Shown here: positions 15,768 through 25,500 of the stretch, piece by piece | Layout: each line of letters begins with the position of its first letter | How positions within the stretch are numbered: the stretch's first letter is position 1 | From: Pseudomonas guariconensis | Lineage (GTDB): Bacteria > Pseudomonadota > Gammaproteobacteria > Pseudomonadales > Pseudomonadaceae | Direction: 5' to 3' | NCBI RefSeq assembly: GCF_015680235.1 | Contig: NZ_JADLJL010000019.1 | Span: forward strand, 31,279-95,278 | DNA length: 64,000 nucleotides | The notes under the pieces: model-generated | What the model saw: only the letters and a program-made list of their open reading frames with translations | Told to the model about the DNA's origin: nothing | Databases searched by the model: none | Position numbers and translations under genes: made by a program

Positions 15768-17954
15768 ATGCGCCGCTTGCTGTTCTGCCTTTTACTGACG
15801 CTCACCTCCTTCGCCACCCTGGCCGCCGAACCGGCCAGGCCCAAGGTCGGCCTGGTGTTGTCCGGCGGCGCTGCCCGGGGCCTGGCCCATATTGGCGTGC
15901 TCAAGGCCCTGGAAGAACAAAGGGTGCACATCGATGCCATCGCCGGCACCAGCATGGGGGCGGTGGTCGGCGGGCTGTATGCCTCCGGCTACAGTGTCGA
16001 GGAGCTGGAGAAACTCGCCACCACGCTCGACTGGCAGCAGGCCCTCTCCGACGCCCCACCGCGCAAGGACGTCCCCTTCCGGCGCAAGCAGGACGACCGT
16101 GACTTCTTGGTCAAGCAGAAGCTGAGCTTTCGCGACGATGGCAGCCTGGGCCTGCCGCTGGGCGTGATTCAAGGCCAGAACCTCTCCCTGCTGCTGGAAA
16201 GCAAGCTGGCCCACACCGCCGACACCCGCGACTTCGACAAGCTGCCGATCCCCTTCCGCGCCGTGGCCACCGACATCGCCAGCGGCGAAAAGGTGGTGTT
16301 TCGCCGGGGCCACCTGCCCCAGGTGATCCGCGCCAGCATGTCGATCCCGGCGGTATTCGCCCCGGTCGAGCTGGACGGCCGCCTGCTGGTGGACGGCGGC
16401 ATGGTCGACAACATCCCCCTGGATGTCGCACGGGACATGGGCGTGGATCTGGCCATCGTGGTCGACATCGGCAGCCCGCTGCGTGACCGCAAGCAACTGG
16501 CCACGGTGGTCGATGTGCTCAACCAGTCGATCACCCTGATGACCCGGCGCAACTCCGAGGAACAATTGGCCAGCCTGCGCCAGGACGACATCCTCATCCA
16601 GCCGCCTCTGGCCGCTTTCGGCGTCACCGATTTCGGCCGTGCCCAGGACATGATCGATGCTGGCTACCGCGCCACCCGAGCCCTCGATACCCGCCTGGCC
16701 GGCTTGCACAACGCCGAAGGCGACAGCGGCCTGGCGGTGGCCCGCTCGCCGCGCCAGCGCCGGCCGGTGATCACCGCGATCAAGGTGGAGAACGACTCGA
16801 AGGTCAGCGACGACGTGATCCGCTACTACATCCGCCAACCCCTGGGCGAACCCTTGGAGCTGGACCGCCTACAGACCGACATGGGTACCCTCTATGGCCT
16901 GGACTACTTCGACCGGGTGCAATACCGGGTGGTGCACAAGGGCGACGACAACACCCTGGTGATCAATGCCCGCGGCAAGCGCGGCGGCACCGACTACCTG
17001 CGCCTGGGCCTGAACCTGTCGGACGACATGCGCGGCGACAGCGCCTTCAACCTTGGCGCCAGCTATCGGGTCAACGGCATCAACCAGCTGGGCGCCGAAT
17101 GGCTGACCCGCGCCCAGATCGGCGACCAGCAGGAGCTGTACAGCGAGTTCTATCAGCCACTGGACGTGGGGTCGCGCTACTTCATCGCGCCCTACCTGGA
17201 CCTCGGCTCGCAGAACATCGAGGCCACGCTGGACAACGACCCGGTGGCCGAATACCGCCTGGAGCGCTACGGCTTCGGCCTAAACCTGGGCCGGCAGATC
17301 GGCACCTATGGCGAAGTTCGCCTGGGGGTGGGCAAGGCGTGGGGGGAAGCCGAGGTGCGCATCGGCGACCAGGACCTGCCCAAGGTCAGCTTCAATGAAG
17401 GCTTCTATGAGCTGAAGTACTCTTTCGACACCTTCGACAATGTCTATTTCCCGCACAGCGGCGAGGACATCGGCCTGACGCTACGCAAGTACGACAAGTC
17501 CCTGGACTCGGACCACGACTACCGCCAATGGCAGCTCAAGCTCGACAAGGCTTTCAGCAGCGGGCCCAACTCCTGGGTGCTGGGCGGGCGCTACGGGCGC
17601 ACATTGGACGATGCGGAAGTGGTGACGTCGAGCTTCGTATTCGGCGGTGCCAGGCAACTGTCGGGCTTTCGCCAGGACTCGGTCTCCGGGCAGAACATCA
17701 GCCTGATGCGCATGGTCTACTACCGCCGGCTGACTCCGCGCGCCTACCTGCCCCTGGATTTCCCGCTGTACCTGGGCGGCTCATTGGAGCGGGGTCGGGC
17801 GTGGAACAACGACAATGAATTCGACAGTGGCTATATCAACGCGGCGAGTATCTTCCTGGGCCTGGAAACGCCGCTTGGGCCGTTGAACATCAGCTATGGG
17901 GCCAACAGCGAGCACCAGAAGGCGGTGTACCTGAACCTGGGGCACACCTTCTGA
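15768..17954 (+). CDS. plpD: PlpD-type patatin phospholipase autotransporter (type Vd secretion)
   Basis: This 728-residue protein matches the length of P. aeruginosa PlpD. A signal peptide (MRRLLFCLLLTLTSFATLAA) is followed by a patatin domain with an oxyanion loop GGAARG (33-38), nucleophile Ser62 in GTSMG and catalytic Asp near 207 in DGGMVDN. Then come a POTRA-like linker (RPVITAIKVENDSKVSDDVIRYYIRQPLGEPLELDRLQTDMGTLYGLDYFDRVQY) and a C-terminal beta-barrel of the BamA/Omp85 type ending in NLGHTF, with a terminal Phe. It should be a surface-exposed or released phospholipase A1. A TATACT at 15730-15735 may be its -10. Confidence 0.93.
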   Translation: MRRLLFCLLLTLTSFATLAAEPARPKVGLVLSGGAARGLAHIGVLKALEEQRVHIDAIAGTSMGAVVGGLYASGYSVEELEKLATTLDWQQALSDAPPRKDVPFRRKQDDRDFLVKQKLSFRDDGSLGLPLGVIQGQNLSLLLESKLAHTADTRDFDKLPIPFRAVATDIASGEKVVFRRGHLPQVIRASMSIPAVFAPVELDGRLLVDGGMVDNIPLDVARDMGVDLAIVVDIGSPLRDRKQLATVVDVLNQSITLMTRRNSEEQLASLRQDDILIQPPLAAFGVTDFGRAQDMIDAGYRATRALDTRLAGLHNAEGDSGLAVARSPRQRRPVITAIKVENDSKVSDDVIRYYIRQPLGEPLELDRLQTDMGTLYGLDYFDRVQYRVVHKGDDNTLVINARGKRGGTDYLRLGLNLSDDMRGDSAFNLGASYRVNGINQLGAEWLTRAQIGDQQELYSEFYQPLDVGSRYFIAPYLDLGSQNIEATLDNDPVAEYRLERYGFGLNLGRQIGTYGEVRLGVGKAWGEAEVRIGDQDLPKVSFNEGFYELKYSFDTFDNVYFPHSGEDIGLTLRKYDKSLDSDHDYRQWQLKLDKAFSSGPNSWVLGGRYGRTLDDAEVVTSSFVFGGARQLSGFRQDSVSGQNISLMRMVYYRRLTPRAYLPLDFPLYLGGSLERGRAWNNDNEFDSGYINAASIFLGLETPLGPLNISYGANSEHQKAVYLNLGHTF

Positions 17955-17969
17955 AACCCCACGCGCCCT

Positions 17970-18009
17970 TGTAGGCGGCTTGCCCCGCGAAAGGGCTGCA
18001 CAGCAGCCC
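17970..18009. terminator. bidirectional terminator with REP-like core between plpD and the MarR gene
   Basis: GGGCTGC-ACA-GCAGCCC (17993-18009) forms a 7-bp stem between two convergent genes, flanked by AAA on one side and ATTT on the other. It is preceded by the REP-like GTAGGCGGCTTGCCCCGCG. Confidence 0.65.
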
Positions 18010-18020
18010 ATTTCATTCGT

Positions 18021-18458
18021 TCAAGACTTCTCGAGGTTCGCCAGAATCTTCGCATGCACACGCATGCAGACCTCCAGGTCAGCCTCATCGACCCCGGTGA
18101 ACAGCTCCTGGCGCAGGGCATTGGCGATGGTCTCGATCTGCTCGATCAATGGCTTGGCCGGTGGGCACAGCAGGATCTTCTTGGCGCGCCGATCTTCCAT
18201 CACCGCCTGGCGCCGTACCAGCCCCTGGCTTTCCAGGCTGTCGAGCAAACGCGCCAGGGTCGGCCCTTCGACGCCTACGCTCTGGGCCAGTTCACGCTGG
18301 GTGGGGGCATCGTCGAATCGGGCCAGGTGCAGCAGCACCAGCCAGCGGGCCTGGGACAGATTGAGGCCGGCCAGGCGGCGGTCCAGCTCGGCGCGCCAGC
18401 CGCGGGACATCTGGGCCAGCTGCATGCCGAAGCGGTGTTGGTTATCGGTCAGGGGCAT
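18021..18458 (-). CDS. MarR-family transcriptional regulator
   Basis: This 145-residue winged-helix regulator has the MarR core: LNLSQARWLVLLHLARFDDAPTQRELAQSVGVEGPTLARLLDSLESQGLVRRQAVMEDRRAKKILLCPPAKPLIEQIE. The wing motif DRRAK is intact. It resembles the SlyA/HpaR branch. Two overlapping palindromes 20-40 bp upstream of its start suggest autorepression. No obvious target is adjacent: recQ is on the same strand upstream with a separate terminus. Confidence 0.92.
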   Translation of the reverse strand: MPLTDNQHRFGMQLAQMSRGWRAELDRRLAGLNLSQARWLVLLHLARFDDAPTQRELAQSVGVEGPTLARLLDSLESQGLVRRQAVMEDRRAKKILLCPPAKPLIEQIETIANALRQELFTGVDEADLEVCMRVHAKILANLEKS

Positions 18459-18478
18459 AAGTGACTCTATGAACAGAA

Positions 18479-18497
18479 CTAATTATTAGCCAGCTAA
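18479..18497. promoter_or_regulatory. overlapping palindromes, candidate MarR operator
   Basis: CTAAT-T-ATTAG (18479-18489) overlaps TTAGC-CA-GCTAA (18486-18497), both perfect inverted repeats, just upstream of the MarR start at 18458. AT-rich palindromes of this size and position are typical of MarR autoregulation. Confidence 0.55.
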
Positions 18498-18574
18498 CCA
18501 TGGCCCGCGCTAACAGGCAAGGTTCGTGGGCGCCAGCGTGTCCGGGAATCGTCAAAAAGCATGACAAGAATCAG

Positions 18575-20713
18575 CTACAGCTCGAACTCGGCCGCCAACG
18601 CCGCACGTACGCAGTGCAGCACCCCCTCCGGCACACGCGGGCCGAACAGCGCCGAGACCGTGGCCACCGGCGGCAGCTCGCCCTCGCCGTCGAGGAAGGC
18701 GTCCTGCACCTCCATCAACAACTCTTCTGGCAGGTCAAGCGCCTGCTCAAGGGTTAGCTCCTGACGGCCGAGGGCCTCGGCCAACAGGCTGTAGACGTTC
18801 TTTTCGCTGCAATTGAGCTGGCCAGCGATCTGTGCCGGGGTCATGCCGGCACGGGCCAGGCTGACCAGCTCATGGCGCAGGTCCAGTACCACCTTCGGCG
18901 CTTCTTCGCCCTCCCCACCGTTGAGCACATCGAGGAAGGCCTCGCCGTAGCGCTCGAGCTTGCGCGCCCCCACGCCGCTGACCTGGGCCATCTCGCTGAG
19001 GCTGGTCGGCTGGCTGCGCAGCATTTCCAGCAGCGTCGAGTCGGGGAAGATGACATAGGGCGGCACGCTGTGTTCGGCGGCCAGCTTGCGCCGCAGGGCG
19101 CGCAGGGCTTCCCACAGCTCGCGCTCCTCGGCCCGCACCAACTGGCTGGCCGGGCTGCCACCGCCGGAGGACTTGGCCACGGTCTGGGGCTTGAGGTCGC
19201 GGCGCAGCTGCAGGTTCACCTCGCCGCGCAGCAATGGCCGGCAACTGTCGGACAAACGCAGGCCACCGTAGCCTTCCAGGTCGATGTCCACCAGCCCGCG
19301 TGCCACCAACTGGCGGAACAGCGAGCGCCACTCGTGCTCGCTCAGCGCCTTGCCGACGCCGAAGACCGACAGTTTTTCGTGGCCGAAATTGCGCACCTTC
19401 TCGGTGTCCTTGCCCACCAGCACATCCACCAGGTGGCCCACACCATAGCGCTGGCCGGTGCGGTACACCGCCGACAAGGCCTGACGTGCCGGCTCGGTGG
19501 CGTCCCAGGTCTGCACCTGGTCGACGCAGTTGTCGCAATGCCCACACGGTTGTTCGAGCACTTCATCGAAATAGGCCAGCAGGGACTGGCGACGACAGCG
19601 GGTTTCCTCGCACAGGGCCAGCATGGCGTCGAGCTTGTGCTGCTCGATGCGCTTGTGGCGCTCGTCACCCTCGGAGTTCTGCAGCATCTGCTTGAGCATC
19701 ACCATGTCCTGCAGGCCGTAGGCCATCCAGGCGTCGGACGGCAGGCCGTCACGGCCGGCACGGCCGGTTTCCTGGTAATAGGCCTCCATCGATTTGGGCA
19801 GGTCGAGGTGGGCGACGAAGCGCACGTTGGGTTTGTCGATGCCCATGCCGAAGGCAATGGTGGCGACCATGATCAGGCCTTCCTCGTTGAGGAAGCGGTG
19901 CTGGTTGGCCGAACGCGTCTCGGCGGCAAGGCCGGCATGGTACGGCAGGGCCGGGAACCCCTGTTCGCAGAGGAAGGCCGCGGTTTCGTCGACCTTCTTG
20001 CGCGACAGGCAATAGACGATGCCGGCGTTGCCGCGGCGCTCGCCGAGGAATGCCATCAGCTGCTTGCGTGGCGACTCCTTGGGCACGATGCGGTAGAAGA
20101 TGTTGGGCCGGTCGAAACTCGACAGGAAGCGTTCGGCGCCCTGAAGGTGCAGGCGCTGGACGATTTCTTCGCGGGTGCGCATGTCGGCGGTGGCGGTCAG
20201 GGCGATGCGCGGCACATGGGGGAACAGCTCGGCCAGCTGGCCCAGTTGCAGGTATTCCGGCCGGAAGTCATGGCCCCATTGCGAGACGCAGTGAGCCTCG
20301 TCGATGGCGAACAGGGCGATGTCCAGGGTGCGCAGGAACTCCAGCATGCGCGGCTGCACCAGGCGCTCAGGGGCCAGGTAGAGCATCTTCACCTCGCCGC
20401 GGCGCAGGCGCCCGGCCAGTTCACGCTGCTGTTCGGGGCTCAGGGTGGAGTTCAGCGCAGCGGCGGCCACGCCCAGTTCATCGAGGGTGGCGACCTGGTC
20501 GTCCATCAGCGCGATCAGCGGCGAGACCACCACCGCAAGCCCCGGGCGCAGCAAGGCCGGGACCTGGAAGCACAGCGACTTGCCGCCGCCGGTGGGCATC
20601 AGCACCAGGGCATCGCCACCACTGGCCACGCATTCGATGATCGCTGCCTGGCGCCCCCGGAAACTGTCGTAACCGAAGATGTCCTTGAGGACGCGCTGAG
20701 CCTGTTCGAGCAT
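18575..20713 (-). CDS. recQ: ATP-dependent DNA helicase RecQ
   Basis: This 712-residue 3'-5' helicase has Walker A at 41-46 (TGGGKS) and the DEAH motif with aromatic loop ([19 protein letters not shown]). Motif VI is ETGRAGRDG. The zinc-binding RQC domain has Cys residues in [15 protein letters not shown] and CGHCDNC, followed by a winged helix. An HRDC domain ([28 protein letters not shown]) and a C-terminal helix-turn-helix extension ([33 protein letters not shown]) complete it. I choose the ATG at 20713 (MLEQAQRVL), with GGAG 8 nt upstream and family-typical length; the frame extends to 20866 without similarity. Confidence 0.96.
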   Translation of the reverse strand: MLEQAQRVLKDIFGYDSFRGRQAAIIECVASGGDALVLMPTGGGKSLCFQVPALLRPGLAVVVSPLIALMDDQVATLDELGVAAAALNSTLSPEQQRELAGRLRRGEVKMLYLAPERLVQPRMLEFLRTLDIALFAIDEAHCVSQWGHDFRPEYLQLGQLAELFPHVPRIALTATADMRTREEIVQRLHLQGAERFLSSFDRPNIFYRIVPKESPRKQLMAFLGERRGNAGIVYCLSRKKVDETAAFLCEQGFPALPYHAGLAAETRSANQHRFLNEEGLIMVATIAFGMGIDKPNVRFVAHLDLPKSMEAYYQETGRAGRDGLPSDAWMAYGLQDMVMLKQMLQNSEGDERHKRIEQHKLDAMLALCEETRCRRQSLLAYFDEVLEQPCGHCDNCVDQVQTWDATEPARQALSAVYRTGQRYGVGHLVDVLVGKDTEKVRNFGHEKLSVFGVGKALSEHEWRSLFRQLVARGLVDIDLEGYGGLRLSDSCRPLLRGEVNLQLRRDLKPQTVAKSSGGGSPASQLVRAEERELWEALRALRRKLAAEHSVPPYVIFPDSTLLEMLRSQPTSLSEMAQVSGVGARKLERYGEAFLDVLNGGEGEEAPKVVLDLRHELVSLARAGMTPAQIAGQLNCSEKNVYSLLAEALGRQELTLEQALDLPEELLMEVQDAFLDGEGELPPVATVSALFGPRVPEGVLHCVRAALAAEFEL

Positions 20714-20930
20714 TGAAAACTCCAAAATCGCCATACCATCCTGGACACAGGCTGGACGAAAAATCCGCGGGGCACACTCACGAATGCGTAAGCGGCTTTT
20801 GCCGGAGGGCCGGGAAACGGCGCCCCTGGATGAAAAATCGCGGATTATACCCCAGTGCCTGCTCATGCAGGGGCCCCAGGCGCCTTCCTGCGACAGACGT
20901 TCCCTTTGCCCCCCAGCCGCCGCAAGGTGC

Positions 20931-20936
20931 TAGAAT
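20931..20936 (+). promoter_or_regulatory. candidate extended -10 promoter of the YecA-like gene
   Basis: TGC-TAGAAT at 20928-20936 is an extended -10 element about 35 bp before the YecA-like start. No strong -35 is seen, as is usual for extended -10 promoters. Confidence 0.45.
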
Positions 20937-20969
20937 TCGTTATCGTTTATTCCCCAAGGTAGCCCTGTA

Positions 20970-21557
20970 ATGTCCTTCGCCGAGCAACTGACCCGCCTGC
21001 AAGCCTTCCTCGACGCCGACGAGCTGCACGAAGAAGCGCTGGACTACGTCGCCGCCCACGGCTACCTGACCGCGCTGTCGATCTGCTCGGAAGACGTTCC
21101 TGAGCGCGAATGGATCGACGCCCTGTTCGCCGAAGAACCCCATTACGCCAGCGAGGCCCAGCGCACCGAGATCGAGGCCACCCTGGTCGCGCTCAAGGCG
21201 CACATCGGCCGCCAGCTGGCCAGCGACGATGAATTCGAGCTGCCGTGCGACCTGGACCTGACCGACGAGCCGGACGACTCCGACCTGCGCGGCTGGTGCA
21301 TCGGCTTCATGGAAGGCGTATTCCTGCGTGAAGAGGCCTGGTTCGAGAACGCCGAGGAGGAAGTCAGCGAGATGCTCTTGCCGATCATGGTCGGCTCGGG
21401 CCTGTTCGACGAACAGCCAGAGTTCGAAGACATCGCCAAGAACGCCAGCCTGCAGGACGACATGATCGTGCAAATCCCGGAAGCGCTCACCGCACTGTTC
21501 CTGCTGCTGCACGCCCCGGACGAGAAACCTGCCCTGCTCAAGCCGCGCCACCACTAA
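20970..21557 (+). CDS. YecA/UPF0149-family protein
   Basis: This 195-residue acidic protein has LQAFLDADELHEEALDYVAAHGYLTALSICSEDVPEREWIDALFAE near the N-terminus and LRGWCIGFMEGVFLREEAWF in the middle, which are the UPF0149/YecA hallmarks. It lacks the C-terminal SEC-C zinc motif of longer YecA proteins. Function is unknown. It is 7 bp upstream of, and probably co-transcribed with, a DUF454 gene. Confidence 0.9.
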   Translation: MSFAEQLTRLQAFLDADELHEEALDYVAAHGYLTALSICSEDVPEREWIDALFAEEPHYASEAQRTEIEATLVALKAHIGRQLASDDEFELPCDLDLTDEPDDSDLRGWCIGFMEGVFLREEAWFENAEEEVSEMLLPIMVGSGLFDEQPEFEDIAKNASLQDDMIVQIPEALTALFLLLHAPDEKPALLKPRHH

Positions 21558-21564
21558 GCCGGTC

Positions 21565-21930
21565 ATGCGCTACCTGCTGCTGGCCATCGGCTGGCTCAGC
21601 GTCGCGCTGGGGGTGTTGGGGATCTTCCTCCCGGTGTTGCCCACCACCCCGTTCCTGCTGCTGGCGGCGGCTTGCTTCGCCCGTAGTTCGCCGCGTTTTC
21701 ATCACTGGTTGGTGAACCACCCCAAGCTGGGGCCGTGGATCCGCGACTACCTGAGCGGCCAGGGCATCCCGTTGCGAGGCAAGGTCTACGCCATCGGCCT
21801 GATGTGGGCCAGCATCGGGTTGTCGTGCTACCTGGTGCCGCTGTTCTGGGCACGCGTTTTCATGCTGTCCAGCGCGGTACTGGTCAGCCTGTACATCCTC
21901 AAGCAGAAAACCCTGCACCGGCCCGGCTGA
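21565..21930 (+). CDS. DUF454 / YbaN-family inner-membrane protein
   Basis: This 121-residue protein starts MRYLLLAIGWLSVALGVLGIFLPVLPTTPFLLLAAACFARSSPRFHHWL, the signature of the YbaN (DUF454) family. A second hydrophobic pair follows (YAIGLMWASIGLSCYLVPLFWARVFMLSSAVLVSLYIL). A small inner-membrane protein of unknown function. Confidence 0.9.
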   Translation: MRYLLLAIGWLSVALGVLGIFLPVLPTTPFLLLAAACFARSSPRFHHWLVNHPKLGPWIRDYLSGQGIPLRGKVYAIGLMWASIGLSCYLVPLFWARVFMLSSAVLVSLYILKQKTLHRPG

Positions 21931-21933
21931 GCG

Positions 21934-22275
21934 TCATTCGCCAAGGGTCGAGGGTTCGGATTCCACCACCAGTAACAAGCAGCCGTGGGGCGAACGCAGC
22001 CAGTGTTCGGAGCCGGGCGCATAGACCAGGCTGTCGCCGGCGCGGAACAGCTGGCCGTCGACATCCATCACCTCGCCTTCCAGTACCTGCAACAGCTCGA
22101 CGGCTGCATGGCGGTGCGGTATCGAACGGCTACCGGGGGACATCTTCATCCAATAGGCCTGCCAGGGGCCGGCATCGGCCAGGGTCTTCCAGGAAACGCC
22201 GTGCAGGCGCTGGCCACCCAGGAGCATGGGCTGCCAAAGGGCCTGGGCGGGGCTGTGGACTTCGCGCTGGGGCAT
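21934..22275 (-). CDS. cupin-domain protein
   Basis: This 113-residue single-domain cupin resembles ChrR-type cupins. The two cupin motifs are PGSRSIPHRHAAVELLQVLEGEV (metal-binding HRH and Glu) and DSLVYAPGSEHWLRSPHGCLLLVVES (second His). The start at 22275 (MPQREVHSP) is chosen because the longer frame to 22380 has no cupin similarity; the ribosome-binding site is weak. It converges on the DUF454 gene with 3 bp between stops. The substrate or metal is unknown. Confidence 0.82.
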   Translation of the reverse strand: MPQREVHSPAQALWQPMLLGGQRLHGVSWKTLADAGPWQAYWMKMSPGSRSIPHRHAAVELLQVLEGEVMDVDGQLFRAGDSLVYAPGSEHWLRSPHGCLLLVVESEPSTLGE

Positions 22276-22580
22276 TGGGCTGATTCCGAAGAGGCTTGAG
22301 CCCAGTCTAGGAGACGGCCGATTGCCCAGCGCCACAGGTGCGACCCGCGCATATGCTCTGGCGCCGCTTATCGCTGACAAGCCGGTCCCTACCTGCCTTG
22401 CATGGCCTCTGTGGGAGCGGGCTTATCCCGCGATCAAGGGCGAAGCCCTTGTCATCAGCCGCGATGGCAGGCCCGCCCCAATCGCCGGCAAGCCGGCTCC
22501 CACAGGGATCGCGCCAGTTCTTGGACATTTCGCAAGGCAGTTGCTCCCACACGGGGTACCTTCATTCCCGGAGAGCCGCC
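22276..22580. other. intergenic region with a REP pair
   Basis: Apart from the REP pair at 22411-22505, I see no gene or clear signal between the cupin start and the adhesin stop. No obvious terminator hairpin with a U-tract follows the adhesin stop at 22581; the REP pair may protect or end that transcript. Confidence 0.6.
22411..22505. repeat. REP pair (BIME-like)
   Basis: GTGGGAGCGGGCTTATCCCG (from 22411) and the opposite-facing GCCGGCAAGCCGGCTCCCAC (to 22503) are inverted REP units. They are separated by an AAGGGCGAAGCCCTT hairpin. The left unit with the same inner hairpin recurs almost exactly at 54648-54690. Confidence 0.85.
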
Positions 22581-25500
22581 TTACACCGTATCCACCTTCA
22601 GCGAATGGTCATTGAGCATCCCGTTGATGATGGTCGCCGTGTCCTGCCCTGCCGCGACCACTCCACCGGCACCTGCCGTCACGCCGTAATGCTGCGCCAG
22701 GTCGACACCGGCCAGGTCGATGGTCTGGGTTGGTGCGGCGCCAGCCACGCTGCTGACTTCGATGGTCGAGACCACATTGACACCCGAGCCTGAGACCTTG
22801 AAGTGCAGGTAGTCATCCAACGAGGCAGTAGTACCGTTTTCGCCCTGGAGCAGCTGCGACAGGTCGAGACGATCGCTGCCCGGGGTGAACGCCAGCACAG
22901 TGTCGTGCCCCATTTCGCCCTTCTGCCAGACGAAAGTGTCGTTGCCGCTGCCACCGTTGAGCGTATCGTCGCCTAGGCCGCCGAGCAGGACATCGTTGCC
23001 CGCGCCACCGTTCAGGGTGTCGTTGCCCAACCCGCCGATCAGCAGGTTATCGCCACCGTTGCCGGTCAGGGTGTCGTTGTAGTCCGAGCCGATCAGGTTC
23101 TCGATACCGTTCAGGGTATCGCTGCCGGCACCACCCGTGTTCTGCGCAGTGGTCAGGTTCAGGTTGACGGTCACGCCGCCGGTGGCCGAAGCGTAACTGG
23201 CAGTGTCGATGCCCGCACCGCCATCGAGCAGGTCATTGCCCGGGCCGCCGATCAGCAAGTCGTCGCCGCCGCCGCCGTAGAGCAGGTCGTCACCGCTGCC
23301 ACCGACCAACACATCGTGGCCGAGGCCGCCGTGCAAGGTGTCGTTGCCGGCGCCGGCCAGCAGGGTGTTGTCGCCGTCGGTGCCGGTGAGCACGCTGCCG
23401 GCCTGGTAGGTGATATCGACATTGCCCGTGGCCGCGCCGCCATGGCCGTCACTGGTGGTGTAGGTGCCGTTGTATACCTCGTTCTGGGCATTGCTGTAGT
23501 CGATGGTCATGGTCAGCTTGTAGAACTCGGCACCCGAACCGAAGTTGCTGTCGGTCACGTTGCGTACCAGGATGGAATAGTCACCGCTATGGCTGGCCGT
23601 GAAGAAGTGGCCATCGGTAATGGGTTGATAATCGCCCACGTCATCCTTCCAGAACATCTGCAGGTTGCCGGTCGGCACGTCGTGGTCGAGGGTCAAGGTC
23701 TCGCCTTTTTTCAAGTGGACCGTCATGACATCCTGGTCGTTGGCATTGCTGGCTCCGACGTCCCGTACGAAGGCATCGACGATCAGCGCGGCGACCATGC
23801 TGTTGGCTGTGCCTCTGAAGGCACTGCGTGGCAGATCTTTGAAGCGGTTTGTCTGGCTCCCCCCCGTGCCGTTGAAATCGATGACCGGAATACCGTTGCC
23901 CACGCTGAAACCTTCGCCCTTGACGGAGAAACCGGTGTCGAAGGTGATCGGCGAGGCCGTGAGCTTGTCGTTATCCGCATCGCTGTCGTTGGCCAGCAGC
24001 ACCTCGGCCGGAACGGTGATGCTGGCCCCGGTGATGTTGGTGATGATGTGGTCGGCGCCAGCGACAGGCGCGGTATTGGTGTAGATGTTCACCGTCAGGG
24101 TGGCACTGCTGGGATCGCCGTCGTTGTCGCTGACGGTGAAGCCGAAGTTTTCCTGTTGGGTTACGCCGGTATCCTTGGGCGGGGTGTAGATGAAGTCCCC
24201 GGTGTCCATGTCCACCAGCAGCGTGCCGCCCAGGTTGGTCTTGATGTTGAAGGTATTGGTGGCGGTATCGAAAGTGCCGTGATCCGCCCCACCGCTGGCT
24301 GTGTAGGAACCTTCGCCACCGTTGGCCTTGGGATCGTAGGTGTAGGTGGTGCCATCGACCACCAGCGCCTTGATGAAGCCGCCATCGGCCCCCAGCTCGC
24401 CGCCACTGAGCAGGCTACCGGTGATCGGTGCACCCAGCACCGTGCCGGACAGTACAGCATTCAGTTGGTTGAGGTCGGTGACCACGACCGAATTGGTATC
24501 GGTGTGGGTGCTGCCGTCGTAGGCCAACGGGTTGAGGTTGCCCTCGTTCACACCACTGCCAAGGCCAATGGCGTAGGACTTGATGCCATTGTCGTCGAGG
24601 AACGTTTCCCAACTGGCTTCCCTGTCGGCGGTGATGCTGTGGCCGCTGGTCGGTTCACCATCGGAGAAGAAGTACGAGATATTCTGGGCACCGGCCAGTT
24701 TGCCGCTAGCCACGAAGGCCGTCTTGGCAACGTTGACGGCTGAGTCGTAGTAGGTCGCCCCACCGGCGCTCAGGCCATTGACGATGTTCTTGGCCTGGGT
24801 GAGCGATACCCACACCGAGGACTCCTGCGTTGCGCCATCGGAGAAGGTGACGATCTGCACCTTGATGTCGCCCATCTCGTCATACTTGTCGAGCAAGGCG
24901 TTGATCGCCTGCTTGGCCAATTGCAGACGGGTCAGGCCTGGTACGCCTGAGGCAAAGTCCATGCTGCCAGAGACATCGATCACCAGCAGCAGGTTGGAAT
25001 CCACCTGGCCTGGGGAAACGGCGCGCTCGGCATCGACTGCCGAAGGCACATCGTCGACGATGGTGACGTCGATGCTGCCATTGGCGATGCTGCCGTCGGT
25101 GTCGGTCGCGCTGACGGCGAGGCTTTCACTCAGGTTGTTGGTGCCGTTGGCGTCCGGGTGGGTGGCATTGTCGGCCAGTGTGTAGCTGTAGCTCACCACG
25201 CCGGTGCTGGGGTTGTAACCGGTGATGGTCAAGGTGTTGCCCAGATCGGTCGTCGCCGATTGCGGGAAGCCTGCCACCACACCGCCGCTGACCACAGCGA
25301 TGCCGCCGACTGTCAGGGTGTCCAGCCCGTCCAGGGCGGTGACGGTGAAGCTGCCGCTCTGGGTGAGTTCGCCTGCGTCAGGGCTGGTGCCGTCGGCAAG
25401 ATGCTTCTCATAGACGATCAGTTCGCCGCCGGTGATGTCCAGGCCTGTGAAGGTGACTGGGTTGTCGAGGTTGGTGATGTTCAATTCCAGCACTGCAGTG

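Noticed and set aside
18872..20716. 614-residue plus-strand frame over recQ
   Set aside because: It is antisense to a clear RecQ gene; His/Gln/Val-rich shadow composition.
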